Positions 14,756 through 24,357 of a DNA stretch of 64,000 nt are shown here, piece by piece. Position numbers and translations under genes: made by a program. The stretch is taken from assembly GCA_963704155.1 (NCBI GenBank), contig CAVPHF010000032.1, positions 186,001 to 250,000 of the forward strand. Direction: 5' to 3'. The notes under the pieces were generated by a model, which did no database searches, was not told where the DNA came from, and was given only the letters and a program-made list of their open reading frames with translations. The DNA comes from Thiohalocapsa sp963704155. Lineage in GTDB: Bacteria > Pseudomonadota > Gammaproteobacteria > Chromatiales > Chromatiaceae. Numbering within the stretch: position 1 is the stretch's first letter; each line of letters opens with the position of its first letter.

Positions 14756-17700
14756 ATGAAACTCTCGGACATCTCGGTCACGCGTCCGGTGATGGCGACG
14801 GTGCTGTCGCTACTGTTGGTCGCCTTCGGTCTGGTCGCCTTCGACCGGCTGCCGCTGCGCGAGTATCCAGACATCGACCCGCCCGTCGTCTCGATCGAGA
14901 CGGTCTACCCCGGCGCCGCCGCCAACGTGGTCGAGACGCGCATCACGCAACTGATCGAAGACCGCATCGCCGGCGTCGAGGGCATCCGCACCGTGGAGTC
15001 GTCGAGTCAGAACGGGCGTTCGGATATCACAGTGCAGTTCGACATCGGTCGCGATATCGACGGCGCCGCTAACGACATCCGCGACCGCGTCTCCGGAATC
15101 CTCGACCAACTGCCGGTGGAGGCCGAACCGCCGGACATCCAGAAGGTCGACAGCAACGAAGACGTCATCATGTGGCTGAACCTGGTCAGCGACCGCATGA
15201 CCGTGCCGGAGCTGACCGACTACGCCCGACGCTACCTGGTCGATCGCTTCTCGGTGCTGGACGGCGTCGCGCGCGTGCGCGTGGGCGGTAATCAGACCTA
15301 TGCGATGCGGGTCTGGATCGACCGCGGCGCACTGGCCGCCCGCGGACTGACGGTGGCCGATGTCGAACAGGCCCTCCGTGCGGAGAATTTGGAGCTGCCA
15401 GCGGGCAGCGTCGAGTCCGTGGACCGCCAGTTCACGGTGCGCCTGGACCGCAGCTTCCGCGATGCCGAAGACTTCGCGCAGCTGGTCCTGGCGCAAGGCG
15501 GCGATGGCTATCTGGTCCGGCTGGGCGATGTCGCCCGGGTCGAGCGCGGCACCGAGGAGGACCGCACCTTCTTCCGCGGTAACGCCGTACCCATGGTGGG
15601 CATCGGCATCATCAAGCAGTCGACCGCCAACACCATTGCGGTCGCCGATGCCGCCAAGGCCGAGATGGAACGCGTCAATCCAACGTTGCCCGACGGCATG
15701 GAGATCAAGCAGAGCTACGACACCTCGATCTTCGTCAAGGGGGCCATTCGTGAGGTGTACAAGACGCTCGCCATCGCGATCGGTCTGGTGGTGCTGGTGA
15801 TCTTCCTATTCCTCGGCTCCGTACGCGCGATGCTGGTGCCCGCCGTCACCGTGCCGGTCTCGTTGGTGGCGACCTTCACCGTGCTCTACGTGCTCGGCTT
15901 CTCGGTCAATATTTTGACGCTGCTGGCTCTGGTGCTGGCCATCGGCCTGGTGGTCGACGACGCCATCGTGGTGCTCGAGAACATCCACCGGCGTATGGAG
16001 CAACATGGCGAGACGCGCCTGGTGGCCGCCTATCGCGGCACACGCCAGGTGGGCTTCGCGGTTGTAGCGACCACGGTCGTGCTGGTCGCCGTGTTCGTGC
16101 CGATCGCCTTCCTGCAGGGCGATGTCGGCCGGCTGTTTTCGGAGTTCGCGCTGACCATGGCCGCGGCGGTGAGCTTCTCCACCTTCGTTGCATTGTCCCT
16201 ATCGCCGATGCTGGCGTCGCGTATCCTGCCCCAGTCCCATGCCGGCGACGGTCATCGCCGGCGGAGCCTGAGTGCTGGCGTCGACTGGGCGTTCGCGCGC
16301 GTGCGCCGCGGCTATGGCGGAGTGCTGCGGTTTTTGATCCGCCAGAAGTGGCTGGTCGTGCTCGGCTTTTCGGCAACCATCGTCGGCGCCGCCTGGCTGT
16401 TTCAGCAGATCCCGCAGGAGTACGCGCCAAAGGAGGATCGCGGCGCCTTCTTCGTGCTGGTCAACGGCCCCGAGGGCGCGTCTTACGCCTACATGGAAGA
16501 ATACATGGACGAGATCGAGCGCCGTCTGCTGCCCTACGCGGAGTCCGGCGAGGCGATCCGCGTGCTGGTGCGCACCCCGCGGGGTTTCGGTGGCGGTGCC
16601 GCCTTCAATACTGGCATCGTCATTATGGTGCTGAACGACTTCGCCGAGCGGCGCTCCGGCTGGGTCATCATGGACGAGATCCGTGCCGGGCTTGCGGACC
16701 TGCCCGGCGTGCGCGCCTTTCCGGTCATGCGTCAGGGTTTCGGCGCGCGTATCGCCAAGCCGGTGCAGTTCGTCATCGGGGGCGGCAGCTACGAGGAACT
16801 GGCCGAATGGCGCGACACCCTGGTCAAGGCCATCGAGGCTGACAACCCCGGTCTTCAGGGACTGGACTGGGATTACAAGGAGACCAAGCCGCAGTTGCGC
16901 GTGCAGATCGACTACGATCGCGCGGCCGATCTCGGCGTCACCGTCAGCACCGTCGGGCGCACGCTGGAGACCATGCTCGGCTCGCGGAAGGTCACCACTT
17001 ACATTGACGACGGCGAGGAATACGATGTCATCCTCGAGGGGGAGCGCGATGCCCAGCGCACCCCGGCCAGCCTCGCCAACCTCTATGTGCGCTCGCAACG
17101 CAGCGGCGAGCTGATCCCGCTGTCGAATCTGGTCAGCATCGTCGAGCAGGCCGATTCGCAGAGCCTTAACCGCTACAACCGCATCCGGGCCATCACGCTG
17201 GAGGCCAACCTGGCCGACGATCTTGCGCTGGGCGATGCGCTGGCCTATCTGGAGGCCAAGGTCCGCGAACTGCTGCCGGAGCAGGCGCAGATCGACTACA
17301 AGGGCCAGAGCCGGGACTTCCGCGAGAGCAGCCAGGGCATCCTGTTCGTCTTCGCGCTCGGCATCGCGGTCGTCTTTCTGGTGCTGGCCGCGCAGTTCGA
17401 GAGCTGGGTGCATCCGCTCGTGATCATGCTGACCGTCCCGCTCGCGATGGCAGGCGCGCTGCTTGGGCTCTGGTGGACCGGCCAGAGCCTCAATATCTAC
17501 AGCCAGATTGGTCTCATCATGCTGGTCGGGCTGTCGGCTAAGAACGGGATACTGATCGTTGAGTTCGCCAATCAACTGCGCGATCAGGGCCGCGCGTTCG
17601 GCGACGCGCTGCTGGAAGCCGCGGACGTGCGGCTGCGCCCCATCCTCATGACCGGCATCACCACCGCCGCCGGCTCATTGCCGCTGCTGCTCAGTAGCGG

Positions 17701-17902
17701 TGCCGGTGCCGAGACGCGCACGGTGATTGGCACCGTTATCCTGTCCGGCGTGCTGGCGTCCACGCTGTTCACCTTGTTCGTCGTGCCCGTGGCCTACGAC
17801 CTGCTCGCCAGGGGCACCGGTTCGCCCGGCGATGTGGCGCGGCGCCTTGAGCGCGAGCAGGCGCTGATGCCCGAGCCCGTGAGATCGGAGGCTGGTGCCT
17901 GA
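14756..17902 (+). CDS. RND efflux transporter permease
   Basis: 1048 aa from ATG 14756 (GTGCAGAG just upstream). It begins MKLSDISVTRPVMATVLSLL, the canonical first helix of AcrB-like pumps. Twelve membrane helices occur in two sets of 1+5 separated by two large periplasmic loops. Helix 4 has LAIGLVVDDAIVVLENIHRR, with the paired aspartates used for proton relay; the second half has GLSAKNGILIVEFANQLRDQ. It exports hydrophobic compounds by proton antiport. It pairs with the adaptor upstream. Substrate cannot be read from the sequence, and the lack of acidic metal-binding helices argues against a heavy-metal CusA type. Confidence 0.92.
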   Translation: MKLSDISVTRPVMATVLSLLLVAFGLVAFDRLPLREYPDIDPPVVSIETVYPGAAANVVETRITQLIEDRIAGVEGIRTVESSSQNGRSDITVQFDIGRDIDGAANDIRDRVSGILDQLPVEAEPPDIQKVDSNEDVIMWLNLVSDRMTVPELTDYARRYLVDRFSVLDGVARVRVGGNQTYAMRVWIDRGALAARGLTVADVEQALRAENLELPAGSVESVDRQFTVRLDRSFRDAEDFAQLVLAQGGDGYLVRLGDVARVERGTEEDRTFFRGNAVPMVGIGIIKQSTANTIAVADAAKAEMERVNPTLPDGMEIKQSYDTSIFVKGAIREVYKTLAIAIGLVVLVIFLFLGSVRAMLVPAVTVPVSLVATFTVLYVLGFSVNILTLLALVLAIGLVVDDAIVVLENIHRRMEQHGETRLVAAYRGTRQVGFAVVATTVVLVAVFVPIAFLQGDVGRLFSEFALTMAAAVSFSTFVALSLSPMLASRILPQSHAGDGHRRRSLSAGVDWAFARVRRGYGGVLRFLIRQKWLVVLGFSATIVGAAWLFQQIPQEYAPKEDRGAFFVLVNGPEGASYAYMEEYMDEIERRLLPYAESGEAIRVLVRTPRGFGGGAAFNTGIVIMVLNDFAERRSGWVIMDEIRAGLADLPGVRAFPVMRQGFGARIAKPVQFVIGGGSYEELAEWRDTLVKAIEADNPGLQGLDWDYKETKPQLRVQIDYDRAADLGVTVSTVGRTLETMLGSRKVTTYIDDGEEYDVILEGERDAQRTPASLANLYVRSQRSGELIPLSNLVSIVEQADSQSLNRYNRIRAITLEANLADDLALGDALAYLEAKVRELLPEQAQIDYKGQSRDFRESSQGILFVFALGIAVVFLVLAAQFESWVHPLVIMLTVPLAMAGALLGLWWTGQSLNIYSQIGLIMLVGLSAKNGILIVEFANQLRDQGRAFGDALLEAADVRLRPILMTGITTAAGSLPLLLSSGAGAETRTVIGTVILSGVLASTLFTLFVVPVAYDLLARGTGSPGDVARRLEREQALMPEPVRSEAGA

Positions 17903-17945
17903 TCCGCGATAACGGATCGGGCGCGACAGAACTCGCCTCTTATCT

Positions 17946-17971
17946 AGAAACGGCGATGGACCGCCGTTTCT
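17946..17971 (+). terminator. Hairpin after the first RND operon
   Basis: AGAAACGGCG (17946-17955) pairs perfectly with CGCCGTTTCT (17962-17971) across a six-base loop, 44 bases after the pump stop codon. There is no U-run on the plus strand, but the convergent bacteriohemerythrin gene ends at 18005, so it may serve as a shared barrier between the two transcripts. Confidence 0.55.
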
Positions 17972-18004
17972 GGTCGAATCAAGCTCGCTGATGCGTGCTT
18001 GGCT

Positions 18005-18577
18005 TTACGCGTGCAGCGGTGGATCTGTGGAGGAGCCCGTCGGTGGGATCATCAGCGGCTCCGGCAGTGACAGCGCGGCGCATCCGCTCCGGCGCAAGAA
18101 CAGCGCCAGCGAACGGTCTTCACCGAGCACGTGCCCGAAGAACCATTGTTGTAAGCTAGGAATGGTCAGTTCCGACAGTGCCTTGGCGCCGTCGGATCGG
18201 ATAGCACGCTCAAGATTGGCATACTTTGTCAGCAGCAGCACATGCTCCGCCTGATGCGATGCGACGTTCGGATATTCTGCGGCGTGCATGATCTGCTCCT
18301 CACGGTAAAAGTGCCGTTGGGTCAGTGTGCCGATCACCTCCAGCCTCGCGAGCACGCGCGCAGCACCCGGGCCGCTGCGCGAGGCGACACAGCGCTTGAA
18401 GGCGAGCGCGAGCTGTTTAAGTTGGTCGGCGATCAACCGGTGGTCGGCGTCAATGCAATCTACATGCAGCGTCCATTCCGGGCGCCAGTTCCATTGGTTG
18501 CCGACGGTGCGCGTTTGCACCCGCGCGGGTCCGGCCACAGGGGCTCGTTGCTCGGAGGGATTGATCATGATTTCCAT
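18005..18577 (-). CDS. Bacteriohemerythrin
   Basis: 190 aa from ATG 18577; a second ATG at 18568 follows GGAAATC and may be the real start. The four-helix hemerythrin domain carries all seven di-iron ligands: His46 (DADHR), His89 and Glu93 (RHFYREE), His108 and His112 (HQAEH), His149 and Asp154 (HVLGED). Such proteins bind O2 reversibly at a mu-oxo di-iron centre and act in oxygen sensing, storage or delivery in microaerophilic bacteria. There is no chemotaxis or cyclase domain, so it is a stand-alone cytoplasmic carrier. The N-terminal 30 and C-terminal 25 residues are extra. Confidence 0.85.
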   Translation of the reverse strand: MEIMINPSEQRAPVAGPARVQTRTVGNQWNWRPEWTLHVDCIDADHRLIADQLKQLALAFKRCVASRSGPGAARVLARLEVIGTLTQRHFYREEQIMHAAEYPNVASHQAEHVLLLTKYANLERAIRSDGAKALSELTIPSLQQWFFGHVLGEDRSLALFLRRSGCAALSLPEPLMIPPTGSSTDPPLHA

Positions 18578-18850
18578 CGTGGCGGCTTGCCGCTGGCCGT
18601 CGGCCTCTCGCGTCGTTCGCGCGCCTGGCGAGACCGCGGGTGTTGTCTTGGCTGCAATGCTTATCAATGCGGCCATGGGCCGAAGCCTCGCGCCGCTTTC
18701 TTCTGATGCTTCAGCGCAACTATAGCCCAGGCAGGGTGTTTTCGCCGGCGTCGATGTTCTTGGCTTCGCCAGTTGGCCTGATCGATGAGAGAATCGGGGC
18801 TCTCGAGGGTCGTTTATGATTACAACCATCATTGAGGAGGGGAATGCGCC

Positions 18851-18958
18851 ATGTTACTCAACCTGCCGGGCGAAGTCTGGGCCATGCTGATCGCCCTGGG
18901 CGTCTTCCTTCTGGTGCCGCTCGTCATCGTCTATATCGCCTATCGGGTCATCCGCTGA
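18851..18958 (+). CDS. 35-aa single-helix membrane microprotein
   Basis: ATG 18851 to TGA 18956-18958 encodes MLLNLPGEVWAMLIALGVFL followed by LVPLVIVYIAYRVIR: a short polar start, one hydrophobic helix of about 24 residues and a basic end, which predicts an N-out/C-in orientation. GAGGAGG lies about 10 bases upstream, a strong ribosome-binding site in an otherwise empty 230-base gap. An overlapping ATG at 18843 in another frame gives a polar, unlikely peptide. Small single-helix proteins of this kind often modulate larger membrane complexes; no partner is evident here. Confidence 0.5.
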   Translation: MLLNLPGEVWAMLIALGVFLLVPLVIVYIAYRVIR

Positions 18959-19066
18959 TCTCTCAGTGCTCTGATTGATCAACACTTGCTCCTTTGGCCC
19001 GGCCTGGGTCTGCGCATCACCAGTTCAGGATGATTTCAGCGCTAGTACGCATGGCGTGGGTCGCTC

Positions 19067-19756
19067 GTGAGTCGCGATAGAGCCTGCCGCTGCAGGGCAC
19101 TGAACCGGCGGGTCTCGTCCTTGTTGCTCATGTTGGCGGGGCTATCACTGATCGCGCGGCCGGTCTGCGCGGGGCAGGATGCCGGGGGCAGTTATAATCT
19201 GCTCGTCAAGGCATCGCTCGGCGCGCGTTGGTTCGTGATTTCGCGCTCCAATCTGGCCTCGCGCAACAACTTCGGCGACAACTTTCTGGCCTATACCGGC
19301 GCTGGCTTGGGCTACCAGTTCGATCCGCGTTTCAGCGTCCGTATCGGTTACCGCCGTGCCTGGTTCCGTTTCACGGACAACTGGCAGCCGGAGAACCGCG
19401 GCTATCTGGAGGGCTACTTCGCGGATGCTCTGAACGGCTTTCGGATCACCAATCGCGCGCGCGTCGAGCTGCGCTTCTTCGACTGGCGTGACGACGACGT
19501 CCGGCTGCGCAACGAGATCACGATCGAGGCGCCCTGGGCCTTGACGCCGCTAAAGGTCAAGCCCTATGCCGAGGAGGAGATCTTCTACAGCATCAATAGC
19601 GGGCGCTTCGAGGCCAATTGGCTCGGTGCCGGTCTTGCCTGGCGCCCGGCCAAGGGTGTCAAGCTCAAGATTGGCTACCGCTGGAACCGCTTCCGCAGCG
19701 GCGACAGCTGGGCCAACCGCAATGTGCTCGTCACCGGCGTGAATCTGTTCTTTTAG
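19067..19756 (+). CDS. DUF2490-like outer membrane beta-barrel protein
   Basis: 229 aa from GTG 19067. The signal peptide ends near RPVCAGQDA. The mature part alternates aromatic and polar residues in beta-strands (FSVRIGYRRAWFRFTDNWQP, VELRFFDWRD, VRLRNEITIEAPW, VKLKIGYRWNRF) and ends in VLVTGVNLFF, with the terminal Phe typical of BAM substrates. The pattern WQPENRGYLEGYF and RxRxRNEI resembles DUF2490 proteins. It should sit in the outer membrane; cargo unknown. It precedes ileS on the same strand by 160 bases and is probably transcribed separately. Confidence 0.7.
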   Translation: MSRDRACRCRALNRRVSSLLLMLAGLSLIARPVCAGQDAGGSYNLLVKASLGARWFVISRSNLASRNNFGDNFLAYTGAGLGYQFDPRFSVRIGYRRAWFRFTDNWQPENRGYLEGYFADALNGFRITNRARVELRFFDWRDDDVRLRNEITIEAPWALTPLKVKPYAEEEIFYSINSGRFEANWLGAGLAWRPAKGVKLKIGYRWNRFRSGDSWANRNVLVTGVNLFF

Positions 19757-19916
19757 GCGGCGCGTCCGATGATCTGCTTAGACCGACGCCCGAGCCCGAG
19801 CGCCGGCATGCCGCGTCTCGGGCCGATGCGTCCCGCGTGGCGGCGGACTCTGGTAACCTGCGTCTTAGCTTTTCGAGGCGGCATTGCGTCCGTCGTCTCC
19901 CTCAGGAATTCAAGCA

Positions 19917-22763
19917 GTGACCGACTACAAGCACACCCTGAACCTGCCGCAGACCGGCTTCCCGATGAAGGGCAATCTGGCGCAACGCGAGCCGGAGATG
20001 CTCAAGCGTTGGGAGGCGGCGGATGTCTATGGCCAGATCCGTGCCGCGCGCGCCGGCGCCAGTACCTTCATTCTGCATGACGGCCCGCCCTATGCGAACG
20101 GTGACATCCACATTGGTCACGCCGTCAACAAGGTGCTGAAGGACATCATCGTCAAGTCGCGCACCCTCGACGGTCTGGATGCCCCTTACGTGCCGGGTTG
20201 GGACTGCCACGGTCTGCCGATAGAGCTGCAAGTCGAGAAGAAGAAGGGCAAGCCGGGGCAGCGGATCTCGGCGGCGCAGTTTCGTTCCGCCTGCCGCGAC
20301 TACGCCGCGCGCCAGGTCGATGGTCAGCGGCGAGACTTCAAGCGACTGGGTGTCTTCGGCGACTGGGAGCGGCCCTATCTGACCATGGATTTCGGTTTTG
20401 AGGCCGACATCGTGCGCGCGCTCGGGCGCATCATTGAGCAGGGCCACCTGCACAAGGGCTCCAAACCCGTGCACTGGTGTATCGACTGCGGCTCGGCGCT
20501 GGCCGAGGCCGAGGTGGAGTATGCCGACAAGGAGTCCATCGCCATTGACGTGCGGTTCGAGGTGCTGGATGACGAGGCGCTGTTCGCCCGCTGTCACTCG
20601 GTGCCCAACGGGCATGGCGATGGCCCGATATCGGTGGTGATCTGGACCACGACACCCTGGACCTTGCCCGCCAACCAGGCGGTCGCGCTGAATCCTGAGC
20701 TGGAGTACGCGCTGGTCCAGACCGACGGACCGCATGGCAGGGAGCGGCTGCTGGTGGCGGAGGGCCTGCTGAAGGACACCATGTCGCGTTGGGACGTCGA
20801 GCAGTACCGCGTGATCGCCTATGGCCGCGGCGACGGCTTCGAGGGGCTGAAACTGCGCCATCCGTTCTACGATCGCGAGGTGCCGGTCATCCTCGGCGAG
20901 CATGTCACGCTGGAGGCCGGCACCGGCGCCGTGCACACCGCGCCCGGCCATGGCCTGGAGGACTATGTCGTTGGCAGCCGCTACCAGCTGGCGGTGGACA
21001 ACCCGGTCGGCGGCGATGGGCGTTTCGTGGCAGGCACGCCGCTGTTCGCCGGCGAGAGTGTCTTCGATGCCAACGAGCAGGTGGTCGAGACGTTGAAGGC
21101 CCGCGGTGCGCTGCTGCTTGGCGCGCGCTTTCGCCACAGCTATCCGCATTGCTGGCGGCACAAGACGCCGATCATCTTCCGCGCGACGCCGCAGTGGTTC
21201 ATCGGCATGGACCAGCAGGGTCTGCGCGCCTCGGCCCTGCGCGAGATCGGCCAGGTGCGCTGGATGCCGGACTGGGGCGAATCGCGCATCGACGGCATGG
21301 TCCGTAACCGCCCTGACTGGTGTATCTCGCGCCAGCGCACCTGGGGCGTGCCGATCACGCTGCTGGTGCACAAGGAGACCGGAGCGCTGCACCCGCGTAC
21401 CGCAGAGCTAATCGAGAATATCGCCGCGCGCATCGAGAAGAACGGCATCGAGGCATGGTTCGAACTGCGGCCGTCCGATCTGCTCGGCGATGAGGAAGGC
21501 GCGCAGTATCAAAAGGTGCAGGATACGCTGGACGTCTGGTTCGACTCTGGCGTCACGCACGCCTGCGTGCTGGAACAGCGCGACGAACTGCGGGCGCCGG
21601 CCGACCTCTACCTGGAGGGCTCGGATCAGCATCGCGGCTGGTTTCAGTCGTCGCTGCTGACATCGGTTGCGATGCGCGACCGCGCGCCCTACCGGCAGGT
21701 GCTGACGCACGGCTTCACGGTCGACCAGTCGGGCCGCAAGATGTCCAAGTCCTTGGGTAACGTGGTCCGCCCGCAGGACGTGATGAAGACGCTGGGCGCC
21801 GACATCATCCGGCTTTGGGTTGCGGCGACCGATTACCGCGGCGAGATGGCGGTGTCGGACGAGATCCTGAAACGCACCGCCGATGCCTATCGGCGTATCC
21901 GCAACACCGCCCGTTTCCTGCTGGCCAACCTGAGCGGTTTCGACCCGGCCGTGCACGAGGTCGCGCCGGAGCAGATGCTCGCGCTCGACCGCTGGGCGAT
22001 GGACCGTGCCTTGCAATTGCAGCATGAGATCGTCTCCGCCTACCGCGACTATCAGTTCCATCTGATCTATCACCGCATCCACAACTTCTGCGTCCTGGAC
22101 ATGGGCGGTTTCTATCTCGACGTGATCAAAGACCGCCAATACACGACGCAAGCGGACAGCCTCGCGCGTCGCTCCTGCCAAAGCGCGATGTATCACATCG
22201 TCGAGGCCATGAGCCGCTGGTTGGCGCCGATCCTCAGCTTCACCGCCGATGAGATCTGGCAGCACATCCCGGGTGCGCGCGATGGGTCGGTGTTTACGGC
22301 CGCTTGGTACGAGGGTCTGGTGGCGATCGATGCTGGCAATGCCGCGGATCAGCCGGCGCTCGATCGCGATGCCTGGTCGCAGGTACTGGCCGCGCGTACC
22401 GCCGTCGGTAAGCAGATCGAGGCCGCCCGCAACCAGGGTCTCATCGGCGCCGCGCTCGACGCCGAGCTCGATCTCTATTGCGCGCCGGCGCTCCTGCAAA
22501 GACTCGAACCTCTTGGCGATGAACTGCGCTTCGTGCTCATCACCTCCGAGGCGCGTGTCCATGCGCTCGATCAGCGGCCCGCAGATGCCGTCGATACCGA
22601 CCTCGACGGCCTCGCCGTGCGTGTCTCTGTGAGCCCGCACGAAAAATGCGTGCGCTGCTGGCAGCACCGCGCCGATGTCGGTGACAACGCCGACCATCCG
22701 CAGCTCTGTGGTCGCTGTGTCGACAACGTCGCCGGTGCCGGCGAGGTACGTCGCTTCGCGTAG
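19917..22763 (+). CDS. ileS: Isoleucyl-tRNA synthetase
   Basis: 948 aa, class I aminoacyl-tRNA synthetase. HIGH motif at 65-68 (GDIHIGHAVNK) and KMSKS at 608-612 (GRKMSKSLGNVV); the CP1 editing domain lies between (TTTPWTLPANQA), and a C-terminal zinc site reads CVRCWQHRADVGDN with LCGRCVDNV. It attaches isoleucine to tRNA-Ile and edits valine. GTG 19917 is chosen because AGGAA precedes it and the protein then starts VTDYKHTLNLPQTGFPMKGN, the family start. lspA follows after 137 bases, the common ileS-lspA pairing. Two long minus-strand open frames within it are shadows. Confidence 0.97.
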   Translation: MTDYKHTLNLPQTGFPMKGNLAQREPEMLKRWEAADVYGQIRAARAGASTFILHDGPPYANGDIHIGHAVNKVLKDIIVKSRTLDGLDAPYVPGWDCHGLPIELQVEKKKGKPGQRISAAQFRSACRDYAARQVDGQRRDFKRLGVFGDWERPYLTMDFGFEADIVRALGRIIEQGHLHKGSKPVHWCIDCGSALAEAEVEYADKESIAIDVRFEVLDDEALFARCHSVPNGHGDGPISVVIWTTTPWTLPANQAVALNPELEYALVQTDGPHGRERLLVAEGLLKDTMSRWDVEQYRVIAYGRGDGFEGLKLRHPFYDREVPVILGEHVTLEAGTGAVHTAPGHGLEDYVVGSRYQLAVDNPVGGDGRFVAGTPLFAGESVFDANEQVVETLKARGALLLGARFRHSYPHCWRHKTPIIFRATPQWFIGMDQQGLRASALREIGQVRWMPDWGESRIDGMVRNRPDWCISRQRTWGVPITLLVHKETGALHPRTAELIENIAARIEKNGIEAWFELRPSDLLGDEEGAQYQKVQDTLDVWFDSGVTHACVLEQRDELRAPADLYLEGSDQHRGWFQSSLLTSVAMRDRAPYRQVLTHGFTVDQSGRKMSKSLGNVVRPQDVMKTLGADIIRLWVAATDYRGEMAVSDEILKRTADAYRRIRNTARFLLANLSGFDPAVHEVAPEQMLALDRWAMDRALQLQHEIVSAYRDYQFHLIYHRIHNFCVLDMGGFYLDVIKDRQYTTQADSLARRSCQSAMYHIVEAMSRWLAPILSFTADEIWQHIPGARDGSVFTAAWYEGLVAIDAGNAADQPALDRDAWSQVLAARTAVGKQIEAARNQGLIGAALDAELDLYCAPALLQRLEPLGDELRFVLITSEARVHALDQRPADAVDTDLDGLAVRVSVSPHEKCVRCWQHRADVGDNADHPQLCGRCVDNVAGAGEVRRFA

Positions 22764-22900
22764 AATACGGTGGTCGGCGCTCAGCGGTGCGTTGGCACAC
22801 CCGCGCCGCCGCCTGCTGTCACGCTGGCGCTGATGTTGCGATCGTCGCCTTCCTCGCGGTCTCTTCCAAGCGTTCAAACTGACTGAAAAAGCACTCCAAG

Positions 22901-23398
22901 ATGAAGCACTGGCTCTGGCTCTCGGTCGCCATCATCCTGTTGGATCAGGCCAGCAAATGGCTGGTTATGGTCAGCCTGTCGCCCTATCAGGTGATCGAAC
23001 TGCTGCCCAATCTCAACCTGACGCTGATGTTCAACAAGGGCGCCGCGTTCAGTTTCTTGTCCGACGCCGGTGGCTGGCAACGCTGGCTGTTCGCGGGCCT
23101 CGCCGCGCTGGTGACGCTGGTGTTAGTAGCCTGGCTGCTGCGGCTGCGGCCGGATGAGCGGCTGCTCGGGCTGGGGTTGGCGCTGATCGTCGGCGGCGCC
23201 GTGGGCAACCTGATCGACCGCGTGCTGCTCGGTCATGTAATCGACTTCGTGCAGGTCTATCTGCCCTTCATCCCGCTTGCCCTATTCAACCCCTGGCCGG
23301 CCTTCAATGTCGCCGACAGCGCGATCAGTATCGGCGTCGTGCTGCTGCTGATCGAGACCTTCCATTCTCAGCGTGTCCCTCAGCCCAGCAGTGATTGA
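22901..23398 (+). CDS. lspA: Lipoprotein signal peptidase (signal peptidase II)
   Basis: 165 aa with four membrane helices. The catalytic aspartates are Asp115 in GHVIDFVQVY and Asp139 in FNVADSAISIG; the GNLIDR motif (103-106) and FNKGAAFSF (44-52) are also conserved. This inner-membrane aspartyl protease removes signal peptides from prolipoproteins after lipidation, and the many lipoproteins in this window are its expected substrates. It follows ileS and is followed by rimK 53 bases on, so a shared transcript is likely. Start ATG 22901 gives the normal MKHWLWLSV first helix. Confidence 0.95.
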   Translation: MKHWLWLSVAIILLDQASKWLVMVSLSPYQVIELLPNLNLTLMFNKGAAFSFLSDAGGWQRWLFAGLAALVTLVLVAWLLRLRPDERLLGLGLALIVGGAVGNLIDRVLLGHVIDFVQVYLPFIPLALFNPWPAFNVADSAISIGVVLLLIETFHSQRVPQPSSD

Positions 23399-23451
23399 CG
23401 CTGCCCGCGCCGGCAAGACCGGGACACGCCGCCAAGATTGAGGCGAGCCAA

Positions 23452-24357
23452 ATGAAGATCGCTATTCTGTCTCGTAATCCCCGGCTCTACTCGACCGAAA
23501 GGCTGGCCGATGCGGCGCGCGAGCGCGGTCATGAGGCCCGTGTCATCGACGTACTGCGCTGTTACATGAACATCACGTCGCACGCGCCGTCGATCCACTA
23601 CCGGGGCGATCATCTGACCGGCTTCGACGCCGTGATCCCGCGCATTGGCGCCTCGGTGACCTTTTACGGCACCGCGGTGCTGCGGCAGTTCGAGATGATG
23701 GGCGTGTATCCGCTGAACGAGTCGGTCGCCATTACGCGTTCGCGCGACAAGCTGCGCTCGCTGCAGTTGCTGTCGCGCAAGGGTATCGGCCTGCCCATCA
23801 CCGGCTTCGCGCATGCCCCCGACGACATCGAGGATCTCATCAAGATGGTCGGCGGTGCGCCGCTGGTGATCAAGCTGCTAGAGGGTACGCAGGGCATCGG
23901 CGTGGTGCTGGCGGAGACGCATCAGGCCGCCGAGAGCGTGGTTGAGGCCTTCATGGGGCTGCAGGTGAACATCCTGGTCCAAGAATACATCGGTGAGGCA
24001 AAGGGCGCGGACATCCGCTGCTTTGTCATCGGCGAGAAGGTGGTCGCGGCGATGCGCCGGCAGGCCAGGGAAGGCGAGTTCCGCTCCAATCTGCACCGTG
24101 GCGGTACCGCGAACCTGATCCGCATCACGCCGGAGGAGCGCTCGACCGCGGTGCGGGCGGCGCGCATCATGGGGCTCAACGTCGCCGGTGTCGATATCCT
24201 GCGCTCCAATCATGGCCCGGTAGTCATGGAGGTGAATTCCTCGCCTGGTCTGGAGGGCATCGAGGCGGCCACCGGCAAGGACATCGCCGGACAGGTGATC
24301 GCCTTCATCGAAAAGGACGCCGTTGCCGGCAAGACGCGTACCCGTGGCAAGGGCTGA
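23452..24357 (+). CDS. rimK: RimK-type ATP-grasp glutamate ligase
   Basis: 301 aa from ATG 23452, the usual length; the longer open frame to 23395 overlaps lspA and is not needed. It starts MKIAILSRNPRLYSTERL and contains the ATP-grasp blocks LVIKLLEGTQGIGVVLAE, LVQEYIGEAKGADIRCFVIG and VAGVDILRSNHGPVVMEVNS. RimK ligates glutamates to the C-terminus of ribosomal protein S6 in E. coli and can make poly-glutamate. Its stop codon lies inside the next gene, an aspartoacylase-like hydrolase, so the two are translationally coupled, pointing to a linked modification function. Confidence 0.92.
   Translation: MKIAILSRNPRLYSTERLADAARERGHEARVIDVLRCYMNITSHAPSIHYRGDHLTGFDAVIPRIGASVTFYGTAVLRQFEMMGVYPLNESVAITRSRDKLRSLQLLSRKGIGLPITGFAHAPDDIEDLIKMVGGAPLVIKLLEGTQGIGVVLAETHQAAESVVEAFMGLQVNILVQEYIGEAKGADIRCFVIGEKVVAAMRRQAREGEFRSNLHRGGTANLIRITPEERSTAVRAARIMGLNVAGVDILRSNHGPVVMEVNSSPGLEGIEAATGKDIAGQVIAFIEKDAVAGKTRTRGKG

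Noticed and set aside
16199..17575. 458-codon minus-strand open frame
   Set aside because: Antisense to the first RND pump; rich in Asp, His, Gln and Arg as expected for a shadow of hydrophobic helices.
19902..22877. Two minus-strand open frames of nearly 500 codons each
   Set aside because: Both lie antisense to ileS, which has complete HIGH and KMSKS motifs; they are composition effects of GC-rich third positions.
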